From: Zhengitettix transpicula
Taxonomy: Eukaryota; Arthropoda; Insecta; Orthoptera; Tetrigidae
Direction: 5' to 3'
DNA: 64,000 bases
Assembly (NCBI GenBank): GCA_037074705.1
Contig: CM073591.1
Location: forward strand, 7,112,587 to 7,176,586
Part shown: piece by piece, positions 12,270 to 23,185 of the stretch
Layout: every line of letters starts with the position of its first letter
Numbering within the stretch: the first letter of the stretch is position 1
Translations under genes and position numbers: made by a program
Notes under the pieces: model-generated
What the model was told of the DNA's origin: nothing
Seen by the model: the letters and a program-made list of their open reading frames with translations, nothing else
Database searches by the model: none

Positions 12270-12705
12270 TATTACGAAGGTGGTTCAATAAGTAATGATT
12301 CCCATTTTTTTCTTCTTAAATAAGTTTGTTATCTGAAAATTTTGAATTTGGCCGCGATTCCTCAAATATTCTTGCTCCAATCCACTGCGGGAACAACTTC
12401 CTAAGTCAACTGGTTGTTGGCAGCACTGCGCAACTCTCTCACAGCAAAATGACAGACATTGACATACGTATTAGATAGCGTTCTCTTTTGTGATTGAGTT
12501 CTTCAAATCGCACGGAAGAGGTGAGACGCCAGTGAATGCAACCGTGTGCGTGGTGACGCAACAGTGGACGATGGCAGCGCTGGTGGCGTCGATGGCTCAG
12601 GAAGCAAGACCACACTTTTTACCCCAGCAGTGGAATACAGGCCCTTGTTTTAAAAGCTGGACGGAGACTGTGTTGGAAAGAGAAATATTGTTCCTGGTCC
12701 TTCGA
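12270..12705 (+). pseudogene. mariner transposase N-terminal relic with terminal repeat and leader
   Basis: GAAGGTGGTTCAATAAGTAA at 12,278 is a mariner-like terminus. A leader follows, with GGCCGCGATTCCTC and GCTCCAATCCACTGCGGG. At about 12,448 an ATG opens a frame reading MTDIDIRIR, then a stop where the copy at 18,860-19,285 has RQRSF. This start is typical of mariner transposases (DDE/D superfamily, cut-and-paste). No catalytic domain remains; the rest to 12,705 parallels the other copy (TGGCTCAGGAAGCAAGACCA). It is a dead, truncated element. Confidence 0.75.
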
Positions 12706-13050
12706 TGACGTCACGTAGGGAGCAGCCGATGCAACCCCCCCACCCCCACCCCCCTGACAATCGACCTGTGACGCTCCATATTTGCCCTGTCAAACGAAGT
12801 GAAACTGCGGCTGCGAGGGGATATTAATTTCGCAGTAAATAGAGCGCGAGAGACACTTGGATTAATTATCGGCGGCGGACGTGGAGCACGAGTAATGACA
12901 CGCGGGGGCGTTGGCGCACGGTGACACTCATTAAGGGGACGCAGATTGCGCGGTGTTGTCGGATTTAACACTCGTCGTCGACACAACAATGGCTGCCAAT
13001 ACTACAGGGCCGAATAACTCGGAACAAAATATCTTTTAAATAAAGGTAGT
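12706..13050. other. unassigned GC-rich spacer
   Basis: Contains a C-rich tract at 12,735-12,758 and CpG-rich sequence. No gene supported. Confidence 0.4.
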
Positions 13051-13055
13051 ACAGG

Positions 13056-13087
13056 AACGTTTCGTCCTTAAATTAGGACGTCTTCAG
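13056..13087 (-). ncRNA. hammerhead-ribozyme-like motif HH1
   Basis: On the minus strand: CTGAAGA (13,087-13,081), one extra base, helix II GTCC/GGAC closing an 8-nt A/T loop, GAAA, then CGTT. CTGANGA and GAAA are the two conserved halves of the hammerhead core. The very short palindromic ACGT after GAAA matches the minimal helix III of Penelope-associated hammerheads that were shown to cleave as dimers. All helix II pairs are Watson-Crick. The extra base between the core A and helix II recurs in most copies here. Activity is untested. Confidence 0.65.
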
Positions 13088-13211
13088 GGGTCGACACGGA
13101 GCCACCTCGCGGGGCCGCACGACAACGACGACAACGTAATTACATCTAAACGTACTTCTCGGATCATCGGAAGCAGGTGTTGTTTCTTTCCCTCAGAGAT
13201 TTACAAAATAC

Positions 13212-13243
13212 CTGAAGATGTCCTGACGTCAGGACGAACAACG
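13212..13243 (+). ncRNA. decayed hammerhead-like motif, inverted partner of HH1
   Basis: CTGAAGA, T, then a perfect 16-nt palindrome (GTCCTGACGTCAGGAC) and GAACAACG instead of GAAACG. The second core half is mutated, so self-cleavage is not expected. It faces away from HH1 at a distance of about 125 bp. Confidence 0.45.
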
Positions 13244-13349
13244 ATTATATTACAGTGTGTGTGTGTGTGTGTGCCGTCGTTTTTTTCATCCAAAGATGGA
13301 GTCGATGTAACCTGGAAGCTGTTCCTTGTGCCGTCGAATCGAAAGCGTT

Positions 13350-14118
13350 GCAGCACGCCGCCGCTGCCGTCGTCACTGTCACGTGCTGTCACGTGACAAT
13401 CCTCTCAAAGTGTGTGTGTGTGTGTGTGCGTGTGCGACGCTGCCTCCTGCCCCAATGTTGGCTTACGGACCAGAGCACACACACCTCTATCACGTGTCAC
13501 TACGCTGTCACGTCACGCCATGTCACGTTTCTCACTCTTGTGTTCTGCTCCCGACGTCACTACAGGCGCCTGAGTGTCCCTGGTCACGTTGTCTCCCCGT
13601 AGAACACAGAGGGTTACGTCACACGAGGTGAGGCCGTTCACGAGGAGATTAACAACGCGATGCTCACGAGACGTAAAAGAAGCTTAAAGATTGTCAAGAA
13701 AAAAACGTCTCTGTTACACGTGTAACGATTAAAGTGTTTATTTAAATACCCGCAAGTAACAACGTGCCCGCAATCAACGTTTGCTTTCGTCGAAGTGATT
13801 CAAGTAACTCAAGAGCCTTGCTGGGGGACACGCGGCCGCCATCACTGTCACGTCATGTCACGTGATGTAACGTCAAGTCCTGATAAGTGTGCGACGCTGC
13901 CCAATCTTGCCCAGAGACACTCCTCTATCACGGTCACGTCACTGTCACACTGCCATGTCACGCGCTGTCACGTGATACTGGCGTAAGGGGCGGAGCCTCG
14001 ATGTGACGGTGGATGACGTCACTGATAGCGGTGCCGCTATTAACGTGACGGGCGTCGAGTATACGAGAACGTTTTACCAACACTGCAAACGTAATTTTAA
14101 CACGCTGCCGTAAAGGGT

Positions 14119-14159
<41 letters not shown>

Positions 14160-14600
14160 CACGGTTAACTCCACGTCTGTCACGTGAGGTATTATTATTT
14201 CTACGTTAATAACTGGGGGCCCTCGTCCACTAACCCTATCCCCTCCCCCCCTGCAGTCTCTATAGACACCTTCAAGGCACAGCCACAGCAATTAAAACAA
14301 CTGTAAAGGAGGAGAGAAGCCGCCATCACTGTCACGTCCTGTAACGTCACGTCACGTGACTTAACGTCAAGTTCTAAAAAGTGTGCGACGCTGCCTGCCC
14401 CAATGTTGCCTTACAGAGACACTCCTCTATCACGGTCACGTCACTGTCACACTGCCATGTCACGCGCTGTCACGTGATCCACGCTCTGACGTCACGCCAC
14501 GCCACCATCTGTATTGTGTTCCCGACGTCACTACAGGCGCCTGAGGATCCCTGGTCACCGTAGAACAGAGGATTATGTCACTTAATCACCCTCAAGTGTT
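13350..14600 (+). repeat. CACGTG/CACGTC-rich segmental duplications, three copies
   Basis: Blocks at about 13,350-13,640, 13,830-13,990 and 14,320-14,590 share GTGTGCGACGCTGCC, CACTCCTCTATCACGGTCAC, GCTGTCACGTGAT and CCGACGTCACTACAGGCGCC. Each is crowded with TCACGTGA, TCACGTCA and related motifs. Short frames reading His-Val/Cys-His repeats are by-products. Confidence 0.8.
14118..14158. repeat. (TA)n microsatellite
   Basis: About 19 TA dinucleotides. Confidence 0.97.
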
Positions 14601-15300
14601 ATTATTTACTGTTGAAACCTCAGCATTATGAAGGCGTGACTCCTGATGGCTCCACAATGGCCGCTGCTGCACTAATTTCTCATAGGACGAAAGCTGTGGA
14701 GGATTTAACGCACTTTTGGGGGGTTTCAAACAATCAGCTACAATACACGAGTCATCATCACGAGGCTGAATCTCAGCCCTACTCAGTCACGTGCCTTACT
14801 CTCGCAGGCAGGGCCTGTCACTGTTATTTAACACATGAGCCTCGAGTGTGATATTTAGAATCCCCCCACACACGTGACAGCAGCATCTCTGGAATATTCC
14901 ACGTCACTGTCTCTAGAGTACTTGGTACTAGACTGGACGCGGCGTGATGTCTGACTGAGCGTGACAGGCCGTGACATGACAGGCCGTAGTCACGTGACAG
15001 TGCGTGACAGCGTTACAAGTATTTTATTCGCTCGTTAATATATGTAGGCCGACATGATTAATTTTTGTTACAAAAAAAAGCCCCTCAGGGTATGAGTGAC
15101 CCGGCAACGTTGTACGCATTGTTCCAACCTCAAGAAACATTTTGCGACACTGCCTCAGAAGGACAGACAGACAGACAGACAGACAGAGCGCTGCTGTAAT
15201 GTTCTTCCCACCGGGGCGGCAGGACGACCAGAAAAATAAAAGAGTGACGGCGATATTAAGCGTATATTAGGATAAATCGGTTTCCCCGCGGGGAGTCACG
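14601..15300. other. unassigned spacer, short (GACA)n
   Basis: No gene supported. Scattered GTGACAG and CACGTGAC motifs continue from the previous block. A (GACA)n run occupies 15,161-15,186. Confidence 0.4.
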
Positions 15301-15308
15301 GGAATGGT

Positions 15309-15719
15309 ACAGAGAGAGAGAGAGAGAGAGAGGGAGGGAGGGAGAGGGGGGAACAAAGAAAAACCCTCGGAGAAATGAAGATAAATAGTCGCAGGGAAAA
15401 ACAGAAAAATTCCCGCGGTCTTTAGACAAAGGCACAGAGAGAGATAGAGAGAGAGAGAAAGACATACACAGAGAGAGACAGAGAGAGACAGAGGGGGGAG
15501 AGAGAGGGGGAGAGAGAGACACACAGGGAGAGAGAGACAGAAAGAGAGACAGAGGGGGGAGAGAGAGACACACACAGGGGGAGAGAGAGACACATGGGGG
15601 AGAGAGAGGGGGGAGAGAGAGAGGGGAGAGAGAGAGACACACACAGGGAGAGAGAGACAGAGAGAGACAGAGAGAGAGACAGAGAGAGAGACAGAGGGGG
15701 AGAGAGAGACGCACACAGG

Positions 15720-15783
<64 letters not shown>
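15309..15783. repeat. GA-rich complex microsatellite
   Basis: GA dinucleotides are interrupted by GGGGG and ACACAC runs, ending in an unbroken GA stretch at 15,721-15,783. Leu/Ser frames on the minus strand come from the repeat. Confidence 0.95.
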
Positions 15784-15786
<3 letters not shown>

Positions 15787-16192
15787 TTAAAGTGAAACGC
15801 CGCAAATCAGGCTCCGCGCGGAGGTTCTGCACGACACCAGAGGATTTATATGATAAATTTCATTCCAGTCTGTTCCCAAGCCCCCCAGAGGCGTCCATTA
15901 GCTGATTGCCTGCTCCAGAAGTGTCCAGCTGCCGGCTCCTGGAGGATCTTCTCTCTACCTCGTGGGCCGCGTAATCGTCGCTGCGCCGTTGCCAAACCCG
16001 CACACACACACACACACACACACGCACACATAAAACTGCGTAAATACGACGTACCTGAAGATACAACATGAACATGTTTTCAGCCTAGCGTCAATCTGGG
16101 GAAGGAAAAAAATCCATGCAACGTCGGGGTTTGGACTTAAATCACAAAGTCGAATTCAGAAATTCAATTCTGTAAATATTTTGTTTCAGGCG

Positions 16193-16239
<47 letters not shown>

Positions 16240-16560
16240 CAGCAAAGATAATATTATTTAAGCCATTCGGTAGCACGTTTTCGGGATACACTCGACATAA
16301 TTTTCTATGTTCGATCCGCAGGATCCGGTTTCCTTCCTCCGTGTGAGCCGCGAGTTGCACAACGGCACATCTGCACGCAACACTCAGTCGCAGTCAATCT
16401 GGAAAAATCCTCTGACGTCATCGTTACAAGTCAACTGACACACCAACAACAGTCCATGTTTTATGACGTTTCGATTTCCGACGCTTTATTCTCTCTGGGT
16501 TTTTCCCTCACGGTAGGGAGCGAAAAAAAAAAAATTTAAACGGCAAAGATGAAATCGGTT
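15784..16560. other. unassigned spacer with (CA)n and (TA)n
   Basis: (CA)n at 16,000-16,024 and (TA)n at 16,194-16,239. At 16,465-16,480 there is GACGTTTCGATTT, half of a hammerhead-like motif without the CTGANGA half. No gene supported. Confidence 0.5.
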
Positions 16561-16569
16561 AAACACGGT

Positions 16570-17085
16570 CAGCGAGGGCTGTTCTCTCGCAGGCAGAACC
16601 TTGTTGGAGAGACAGGAAGGGGTTACCTTTGGGGATGCCTCCTCCTCTCTCCGTTTATGAACTAAGGTTCCCACATGCCGAGGCCTGTTTTGAGAGGTGA
16701 ATGTTCTGGGGGGGGGGTCACAGACCTTGGGGCATACGGTAAGAGTTGTCCGCTATTCCCATTGGAACAGTCGACCAGCTGCCGCCTAAATTGGTATTGG
16801 AACGGAGAAGGTAATGCTGCGTCCGCAGCTATGCAGGGAAGGGCGTGGGACAAGTACCAAATGCCCGACCTACCTGATGCAAGTTTTCTAGGGTTTTCCG
16901 TGCATTATATTTATGCGAATTGCAGGGTAAGATCCTTAAACCATAGCCCGGGGGGACCCTGGTTAACCCTTGGCTGCCTTCCTCTACCCTTCCGCATCCC
17001 CCCTTTCAATTCCCTTCCTATGCTATTAAAGGGGAGTTGCCACCACGTGGATTAGCCTCATGCAGCCTGATAGCCTGAAAAAAAT
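16570..17085 (+). mobile_element. S1 retroposon, nearly full copy
   Basis: Begins within the 5' hairpin (CAGCGAGGGCTGTTCTCTCG) and ends TAGCCTGAAAAAAATT. Internal blocks are in the standard order: GAACTAAGGTTCCCAC, GCATACGGTAAGAGTTGTC, CGGAGAAGG, GGGCGTGGGACAAGTACC, CCTGATGCAAG, ATCCTTAAACCATAGCCCGG, CTATTAAAGGGGAGTTGCC. The 5' hairpin and A-rich 3' end suggest an RNA-copied non-autonomous element mobilised by a LINE-type reverse transcriptase. I see no tRNA-like promoter boxes, so the class is uncertain. Confidence 0.85.
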
Positions 17086-17511
17086 TATTTATACTATTCG
17101 GCGGTTTAGTTTTTTAGGTTACACTGGACATAAATATATATGACGTTTATTTCAGAAATATTCGACTCCCAGATCCGCTTTTCCATCACAATTTACCTTT
17201 TTTCCGTAATAAGCTCGAATATGTCGACCATTTTTTTTTGGGGTGGGGGTTATTTTTCCCGTACTGTATTAAAAAGAAAATTAGTTAAATAAATCATGCA
17301 CTGAACGTGTTAATACCGGAACGCTACAAACACGAGATTTTTATCCAGACCTACGCACATGCCGCCCATAACGACCAGCGAAATCACGCTGTTGCCGGTT
17401 TTAAGCGACGTGCACGATGCCAGGACGTGGGCGAATAGGGGGCGAGAAACGTTCACTCGTCAGGGCCGGTGATTCTAGACAATTAACCGCACCTACGCAC
17501 GTAATGTTTTT
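17086..17511. other. unassigned spacer
   Basis: A/T-rich then mixed sequence between two S1 copies. No gene supported. Confidence 0.4.
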
Positions 17512-18030
17512 TTCGGGGGGTACCAGGCAACATGAGGGTAATCTACATGGTGGCAACTCCCCTTTAATAGCATCGGAAGGGATTTGAACGGGGGGGATGC
17601 GGAAGGGTGGAGGAAGGTAGCCAAGGGTTAACTAGGGGACCCGGGTTATGGTTTAAGGATCCTACCCGGCATTCGCCTAAAAGTAATGCAGGGAAAACCC
17701 TAGAAAACCTGCATCAGGTAGATCGGGCATTGGGTACTTGTCCCACGCCCCTTCCCTGGATGGCGGGAGAGGAGTTTGCTGTGGGGACGCAGCATTCCCT
17801 ACTCCGTGCCTCGACCAGTTTGGGAGGCAGCTGGCCGACTGTTCCAATGGGAACAGAGAACAACTCTTACCGTATGCCCCAAGGTCTCTGACCCCGGAAC
17901 ATTCACACATCTCAAAACAGGCCTCGGCTTGTGGGAACCTTAGTTCATAAACGGAGAGAGGAGGAGGCATCCCCCAAAGGTAGCTTCTTCCTGTCTCTGC
18001 TTGAAGGTTCTGCCTACGACAGAACAGCTT
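17512..18030 (-). mobile_element. S1 retroposon, nearly full copy
   Basis: On the plus strand it starts with the reversed tail (TTTTTTCGGGGGGTACC) and ends at the hairpin region GGTTCTGCCTACGACAGAACA. Confidence 0.87.
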
Positions 18031-18045
18031 TTTTTATTCAGATCG

Positions 18046-18285
18046 ACTTTTTTTAGGCTAAAAGGCTGCATGAGGCTAATCCACAATGCGGCAACTCTCG
18101 TCTTATAGCATAGGGAATGGATTTGAAAGGGGGGATGCGGAAGGGTAGAGGAAGGTAGCCACGGGTTAACCAGGGTCCCCCCGGGTTATGGTTTAAGGAT
18201 CCTACCCCGAGGCAACCGCCTCTAAGTAATGCAGGACAAACCCTAGAAAAAAAACTGCATCAGGTAGGTCGAGTGCGGACAATTA
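18046..18285 (-). mobile_element. S1 retroposon, 5'-truncated copy
   Basis: Contains the 3' part only, from the reversed tail TTTTTTTAGGCTAAAAGGC to GCATCAGGTAGGTCG. It lies 15 bp from the end of the preceding copy in the same orientation. Confidence 0.8.
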
Positions 18286-18708
18286 CATTTTATTCTCAGT
18301 GTTTCCGGAGTGACAGTTTCTTAGTGCTGCAGCAACGCTGAACGTCTCCCTGGTGCCCAACACCTGGCAATCTGCTCCTCGTCACATCATCACCTCCCAA
18401 CCCCATCATCACGTGTCCAATATCTCGTCCCTTCGCCTCTTTTTTTTTTTAATAAAAAATCACATCTCTGCCTTATCGATTTCAGAGATAAATAGTCGCT
18501 CCGCCCGCGCATCTCCACAGCCCTCTAGTCACACGCTCGCCTCCTCAACTTAGTCCTCGGATCCCTTTTACCTGCCATTTTGGCCGTCATGTTCTTTTAT
18601 ACAGAACTACCAAAGACTATGAAATGCAGAAGAAAATTAATAATAAGGAAGATAAATAAAGAAACATCAGCCAATGTCAAGTAAGAAAGAAAATAACTTT
18701 TAATTAAC
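18286..18708. other. unassigned spacer
   Basis: No gene supported. A/T-rich at the right end. Confidence 0.4.
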
Positions 18709-18741
18709 AACGTTTCGTCGATTACTTTGCGACATCATCAG
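18709..18741 (-). ncRNA. hammerhead-ribozyme-like motif HH2
   Basis: On the minus strand: CTGATGA (18,741-18,735), one extra T, helix II GTCG/CGAC with a 9-nt loop, GAAA, then CGTT. This is one of the cleanest cores in the window and uses the canonical CTGATGA half. No inverted partner is visible nearby. Confidence 0.65.
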
Positions 18742-18859
18742 GATTAAGTTTAAAACTACTATAAATAATAAAACCGAAACAATTACAACGATAAGAATAA
18801 CAGGATTTAAAAGAAACACTTTGGCGGATAACAAACAGGCCGGCTGCATTTCCGTCCAC

Positions 18860-19290
18860 CTTTTAACAAGGCCGTGGGTCGCACTGCTGCGGTAAAAAGC
18901 GTGGTCTTGCTTCCTGAGCCATCGACGGAGGTGTTTGCCATTGAGTTGCGCTTCGTAACAAAGACGAATGCAACAGTGCTGCCATCGACGGCTGTTGCGT
19001 CACCACACAGCCCCTTTTCATGATGGGGCCTTTCACATTCCGCAATTTTAGGAACTCATTCACAAAAGAACGCTGTCTAATACGTACATCAATGTCAGTC
19101 ATTATTCTGCAAGAGCGTGCGCAGTGCCGCCAACCAGTTGACTTAGGAAGTTGTTACTGTAGTGCATTTAGAGCAAGAATGTCTGAGGAATCGCGGCCAA
19201 ATTGAAAATTTTCAACATAAACTTATTTAAGGAGAACACAAAAATTGGGAGACATTACTTACTGAACCGCCCCCGTAAAAAGTAAATAAT
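18860..19290 (-). pseudogene. mariner transposase N-terminal relic with leader and terminal repeat
   Basis: The terminus reads GGGGGCGGTTCAGTAAGTAA on the minus strand near 19,275. A leader follows, and an ATG at 19,102 opens MTDIDVRIRQRSFVNEFLK, a mariner-type amino end with the first helix of the DNA-binding domain. The frame then leaves the family sequence and ends at 18,863 after 79 codons. There is no catalytic core. It shares leader and downstream sequence with 12,270-12,705, in opposite orientation. Confidence 0.8.
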
Positions 19291-20650
19291 GAATGAATGA
19301 ATGAAACAAATACAGAAGCAGGAATGGAAGATGAAAATAGTTACAATAAAAGGTGAAGTAAGCATGAAAGGAGAAAATAAAAAAGAAGAGGTTGAAAGAA
19401 AGGTGGAAAGACTTATAAATATAGTGAAGGAAGGAAGGTAAGGACGAAGTATAGAACCAGGGCGAAAATAAACAGAGAGATGAAGAAACACAGAAGGAAT
19501 GTAGACAGGTTAAAAGAAACAAAGAAGGAAAGTTTTAAGGGGTAGTGCTGCCACCTATAATTACATAAACAGATGAAGTAAGGAAAGAGAAAATTAGGAA
19601 GAAGGTTTGAAAGAAAGGTCGGAAGATTTACAAATATAGTGAAGGAAGGAAAGAAAGGAAGAAGGGAAAAAGCAAGTCGAAAATAAACAGGGAGACGAAG
19701 AAACGCAGAAGAAATGTAGACAGGATAAAAAAAACCTATAATAAAATAAAGATATTTAGGAAGATATAAAGAAAGGAAGAAGAAACTAAGTAAGAAGGAT
19801 TGGAAGATAGCTGGTAAGAATTATAAATGAAATTGTGTAGGAAGGTAAGGAATAAGGAAAAAGAGAAAACGAAAATAAACAGATAGAACAAGAAACACAG
19901 AAGGAATGTTGACAAGATAAAAGGAACAAATAAGGAAAGATTTAAGGGAGTAGTGCTGCCACCTATAATTACATAAAGAGATGAAGGAAGAAAGTAAGAT
20001 AGAAAGAAAGAAAGAAAGAAAGAAATAAGTAAGAAGGATTGAAAGAAAGGTGGGAAGATTTATAAAGGAAATTGGGAAGAAGGAAAGAAGGGAATAAGGA
20101 AAAAGCGAAGACAAAAATAAACAGAGAGAACAACAAACACTGAAGAAATGTAAGCAGGATAAAAGAAACAAAGAAGGAATGATTTAAGGGAGCAGTGCTG
20201 CCACCTATAATTACATAAAGATATGAAGGAAGAAAGAAAGAAGAAAATAAGTAAGAAGGATTGAAAGAAAGGTGGGAAGATTTATAAAGGAAATTGTGAA
20301 AAAGGAAAGAAAGGAATAAGGAAAAAGGGAAGACGAAAATAAACAGAGAGAATAAGAAACACAGAAGAAATGTAGGCAGTATAAGATAAACAAAGAAGAA
20401 AATATTTAAGGATGCAGAGCTGCCACCTATAATTACATAAAGAGATGACGGAAGGAAGAAAGAAGAAAATAAATAAGAAGGACTGGAAGATAGGTGGGAA
20501 TATTAATAAAGGAAATTGTGAAGGAAGGAAAGGAATAAGGATAAAGGGAAGACGAAAATAAACAGAGAGAACAAGAAACACAGAAGGAATGTAGGCAAGA
20601 AAAAATAAACGAAGAAGGGAAGATTTAAGGGTGCTGCCACCTGTTGACTT
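19291..20650 (-). repeat. ~210-bp minisatellite of mariner composite, inverted copy
   Basis: Units read GTGCTGCCACCTATAATTAC on the plus strand at about 19,547, 19,951, 20,198, 20,418 and 20,632. Sequence between the markers is A/G-rich. It is the reverse complement of the type at 10.3-12.3 kb. Confidence 0.87.
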
Positions 20651-20750
20651 AGGAAGATGTCACTGCGGTGGATTTAGAGCAAGAATGTTTAGGGGGGGGG
20701 GGGGTGGGAAGTAGGAGGCATTGCTCACTGAACCACCCTCGTGCATGAAG
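20651..20750 (-). mobile_element. mariner-type outer terminus of the inverted composite
   Basis: On the minus strand, ACGAGGGTGGTTCAGTGAGC near 20,745 precedes a C-tract and the leader phrase TTGCTCTAAATCCACCGCAG. This matches the layout at 10,218-10,320. Confidence 0.75.
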
Positions 20751-21664
20751 ATGTACACAGAACAGTGCAGAGGAAAGGTGGGGATGGGCTGATTGAGAGG
20801 AATCGCGCCGGGCGTTGATCAGCCTGCGCCAGTGCTTGATGGCTTGGCTCGCACATGGTTGCCACGTCGCAGGAATCTCACAATCTACTGTGAAATTTCA
20901 TCCCCAAACTCCCACGTGAGTGTTTTTATTTTATGTTTCGATGTTGAAATTCCGAGCGTTTTGACGCAGAGGGCAGCAGCGTCGATAAAAGCTTCCGTTC
21001 CCCCTTGTGAGTGCGCCTCCCCCCTCCCCCCCCCTCCCCTCCTCCCCCCACTGCTCCACTCTCGCAGACCAGAGGTATTTATTTATTGGCTCTTGTACTT
21101 TATTACACGTGCCCACGCGTCGTCAACAGGCTCATAAACTAAAATAAAAAAAAAATCAGAGACATTGCACAACGAGTCTCAGATGACCCGTAAAATAACG
21201 CGGACTGAGGGATTAACAACAAATAAGAAGTTATACATATCAATCCAAAGACATTATCCAATGACTGAATCCAGTTGACGTTCCTCTAATCGGTACCAAC
21301 ATAACACTACATGATTTCCCATCGGCCGACCTGAACGTAGGTTAGTCTCCGGCTGTGTCCGTCTACGACACACGTGTTATGCAGGTCGCGGAGAAGGAGG
21401 AGTAGAACAACACTGCAACGCTGCTTCATTCCAACCGTCGTATGTGACTGATTGACACGTGGTCACGCTCCCTCCGCGGGAACTAACCGCCATCGGTCTT
21501 GTAATTTAAAACGGACTATAGAAATGTTTCCTCGTTTACCATCTGGAATCCCCTTCTAATAGCTTAAGAAGGGTTGACGATGGCTGAAGGCAGCCGAGAG
21601 GCTAATCAGGACCTTCGGCGTACGATTATACTCCTCGCATTCTCTCTATAGCATACAACGGGCC
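20751..21664. other. unassigned spacer
   Basis: Includes a C-rich tract at 21,017-21,050. No exon supported. Confidence 0.4.
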
Positions 21665-21745
21665 TTCTGCAGCTCAGGCTTCCCCCCTGTAGGCGATGCA
21701 GCATTGCCCTGAGGCAGCTGGCCGACTGTTCCAATGGGAGTAAAG
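21665..21745 (-). mobile_element. S1 retroposon fragment
   Basis: GATGCAGCATTGCC then GAGGCAGCTGGCCGACTGTT and CCAATGGGA match the middle of S1, with a deletion between the blocks. Confidence 0.65.
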
Positions 21746-21829
21746 ACGGGAAACTCTGGATCTGAGCGCATCCACCACATCACCCTCACGTCTCTCCTCC
21801 AAGTCAAAGTATGTTATTACAGTAGCATC

Positions 21830-22145
21830 TGAGCCACCGTGTGCGCAGTTGCCCGGGTTGTCATAATTAAACTCAGCGCTGTCCATAACCCGCAATTTGA
21901 CTCCAATCTCGGTTGTTTTCGCGGTTATTCCTATGTAACAAACCCCCACACCCCTAAAGGTGCTCCCCTCCCAGGCCACACAAACAACATCAGGAGGAAC
22001 ACTATCAATCTCACTGACCCGTGTCTCACCCCCACAGTGTTTGTTTCCTGGTTTACAAGGAACACGTGTACGAAATTTGTGTGAATTTCTCTCCAAGGGT
22101 GTAGTTGTGTATAAGGAACATACACACACACATACAGGCAATTTT
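21830..22145 (+). repeat. dispersed repeat R4, copy 1
   Basis: Shares GTTGCCCGGGTTGTCATAAT, CTCAGCG, CCATAACC, CAATCTCGGTTG, GGAGGAACACTATCAAT, CACAGTGTTTGTTTCCTGG, GGAACACGTGTACG and TATAAGGAACATAC with copies at 25,955-26,400 and 53,560-54,180. Function and class unknown. Confidence 0.8.
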
Positions 22146-22476
22146 ATTTATTAGAAGAATAATGTGGTAGGTCTTTTACTGCATCTGTACGTTTGTAAAA
22201 TACATTTCCGCCGCCATGTTACATGATCACGTTTCGTTGTACAGGTGTATTTCTCCCCCCCCTCCCTCTTTTAGTGAACCTTAAGGTAGCCTCTGAAGGA
22301 ACTGAGTCAATTGTATAGTATCGTGTGTGTGTGTGTGTCACTACTTTACAGTTCAATGGATTTTGAGACTCTATCACGTGGTTTCTTAACTGTTTTACAA
22401 TTACGGACCCTCGCGTCGTTGTCCTCAGAGTCTGGATTTGGAATACTAAAGGACCAGGTATTTATTAAGTTGCAAG
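22146..22476. other. unassigned spacer
   Basis: Contains a (GT)n run at 22,323-22,338. No gene supported. Confidence 0.4.
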
Positions 22477-22625
22477 GAAGCCCGTGACAGCTGTTCCCTC
22501 GCAAGTGAAACATCCCGGAGAGCTCTGGGGATGCCTCCTGCTCTCTCTGATTTTTTTTAAAACCAAGATTCCCACAAGCCGAGGCCTGTTGTGAGTGGTG
22601 TATGTTGTGGGGTCGCTGCCCTTGT
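22477..22625 (+). mobile_element. S1 retroposon, 3'-truncated, second 5' subfamily
   Basis: The 5' end (CGTGACAGCTGTTCCCTCGC, AGTGAAACATCCCGGAGAGC) matches the subfamily seen intact at 26,576 and 32,144 rather than the GAACCTTGTAGGAGAG type. Sequence stops matching after GGGGTCGCTGCCC. Confidence 0.75.
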
Positions 22626-22649
22626 GCACAAAGAACGTGATTAACACAA

Positions 22650-23162
22650 GAAGCTTTCTCGCAGGCAGAACCTTGTGGGAGAGACAGGAAGGGGCTACAT
22701 TTGGGGGATGCCTCCTCCTCTCTCCGTTTTTAAACTAAGGTTCCCACAAGCCGAGGACTTTTTTGAGAGGTTTATGTTCCGGGGTCACAGACCTTTGGCA
22801 TACTGTAAGAGTTGTCCGTTATTCCGATTTGAATATTCGGCCAGCTGCCTCCTAAACTGGTCATGGTACGGAGAAGGGAATGCTGCGTCCCCACAGCAAA
22901 CTCCTCTTCGGCTATCGGAAGGGCGTGGGACAAGTACCCAATGCCCGACCTACCTGATGCAGGTTTTTCTAGGGTTTTTCCTGCATTTCTTTAGGCGAAT
23001 GCCGGGTAGGATCCTTAAAATATGGCCCGGGGGTCCCTACTTAACCCTTGGCTACCTTCCTCTACCCTTCCGCATCCCCCCTTTCTAATCCCTTCCTATG
23101 CTATTAAAGGGGAGTTGCCACCATGTGGATTAGCCTCATGTAGCCTGTTGCCCTAAAAACAA
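22650..23162 (+). mobile_element. S1 retroposon, nearly full copy
   Basis: Runs from TTTCTCGCAGGCAGAACC to CCTGTTGCCCTAAAAACA with all internal blocks present. Only one arm of the 5' hairpin is kept. Confidence 0.88.
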
Positions 23163-23185
23163 GAACGTTTCGATCAAAGATAGGT

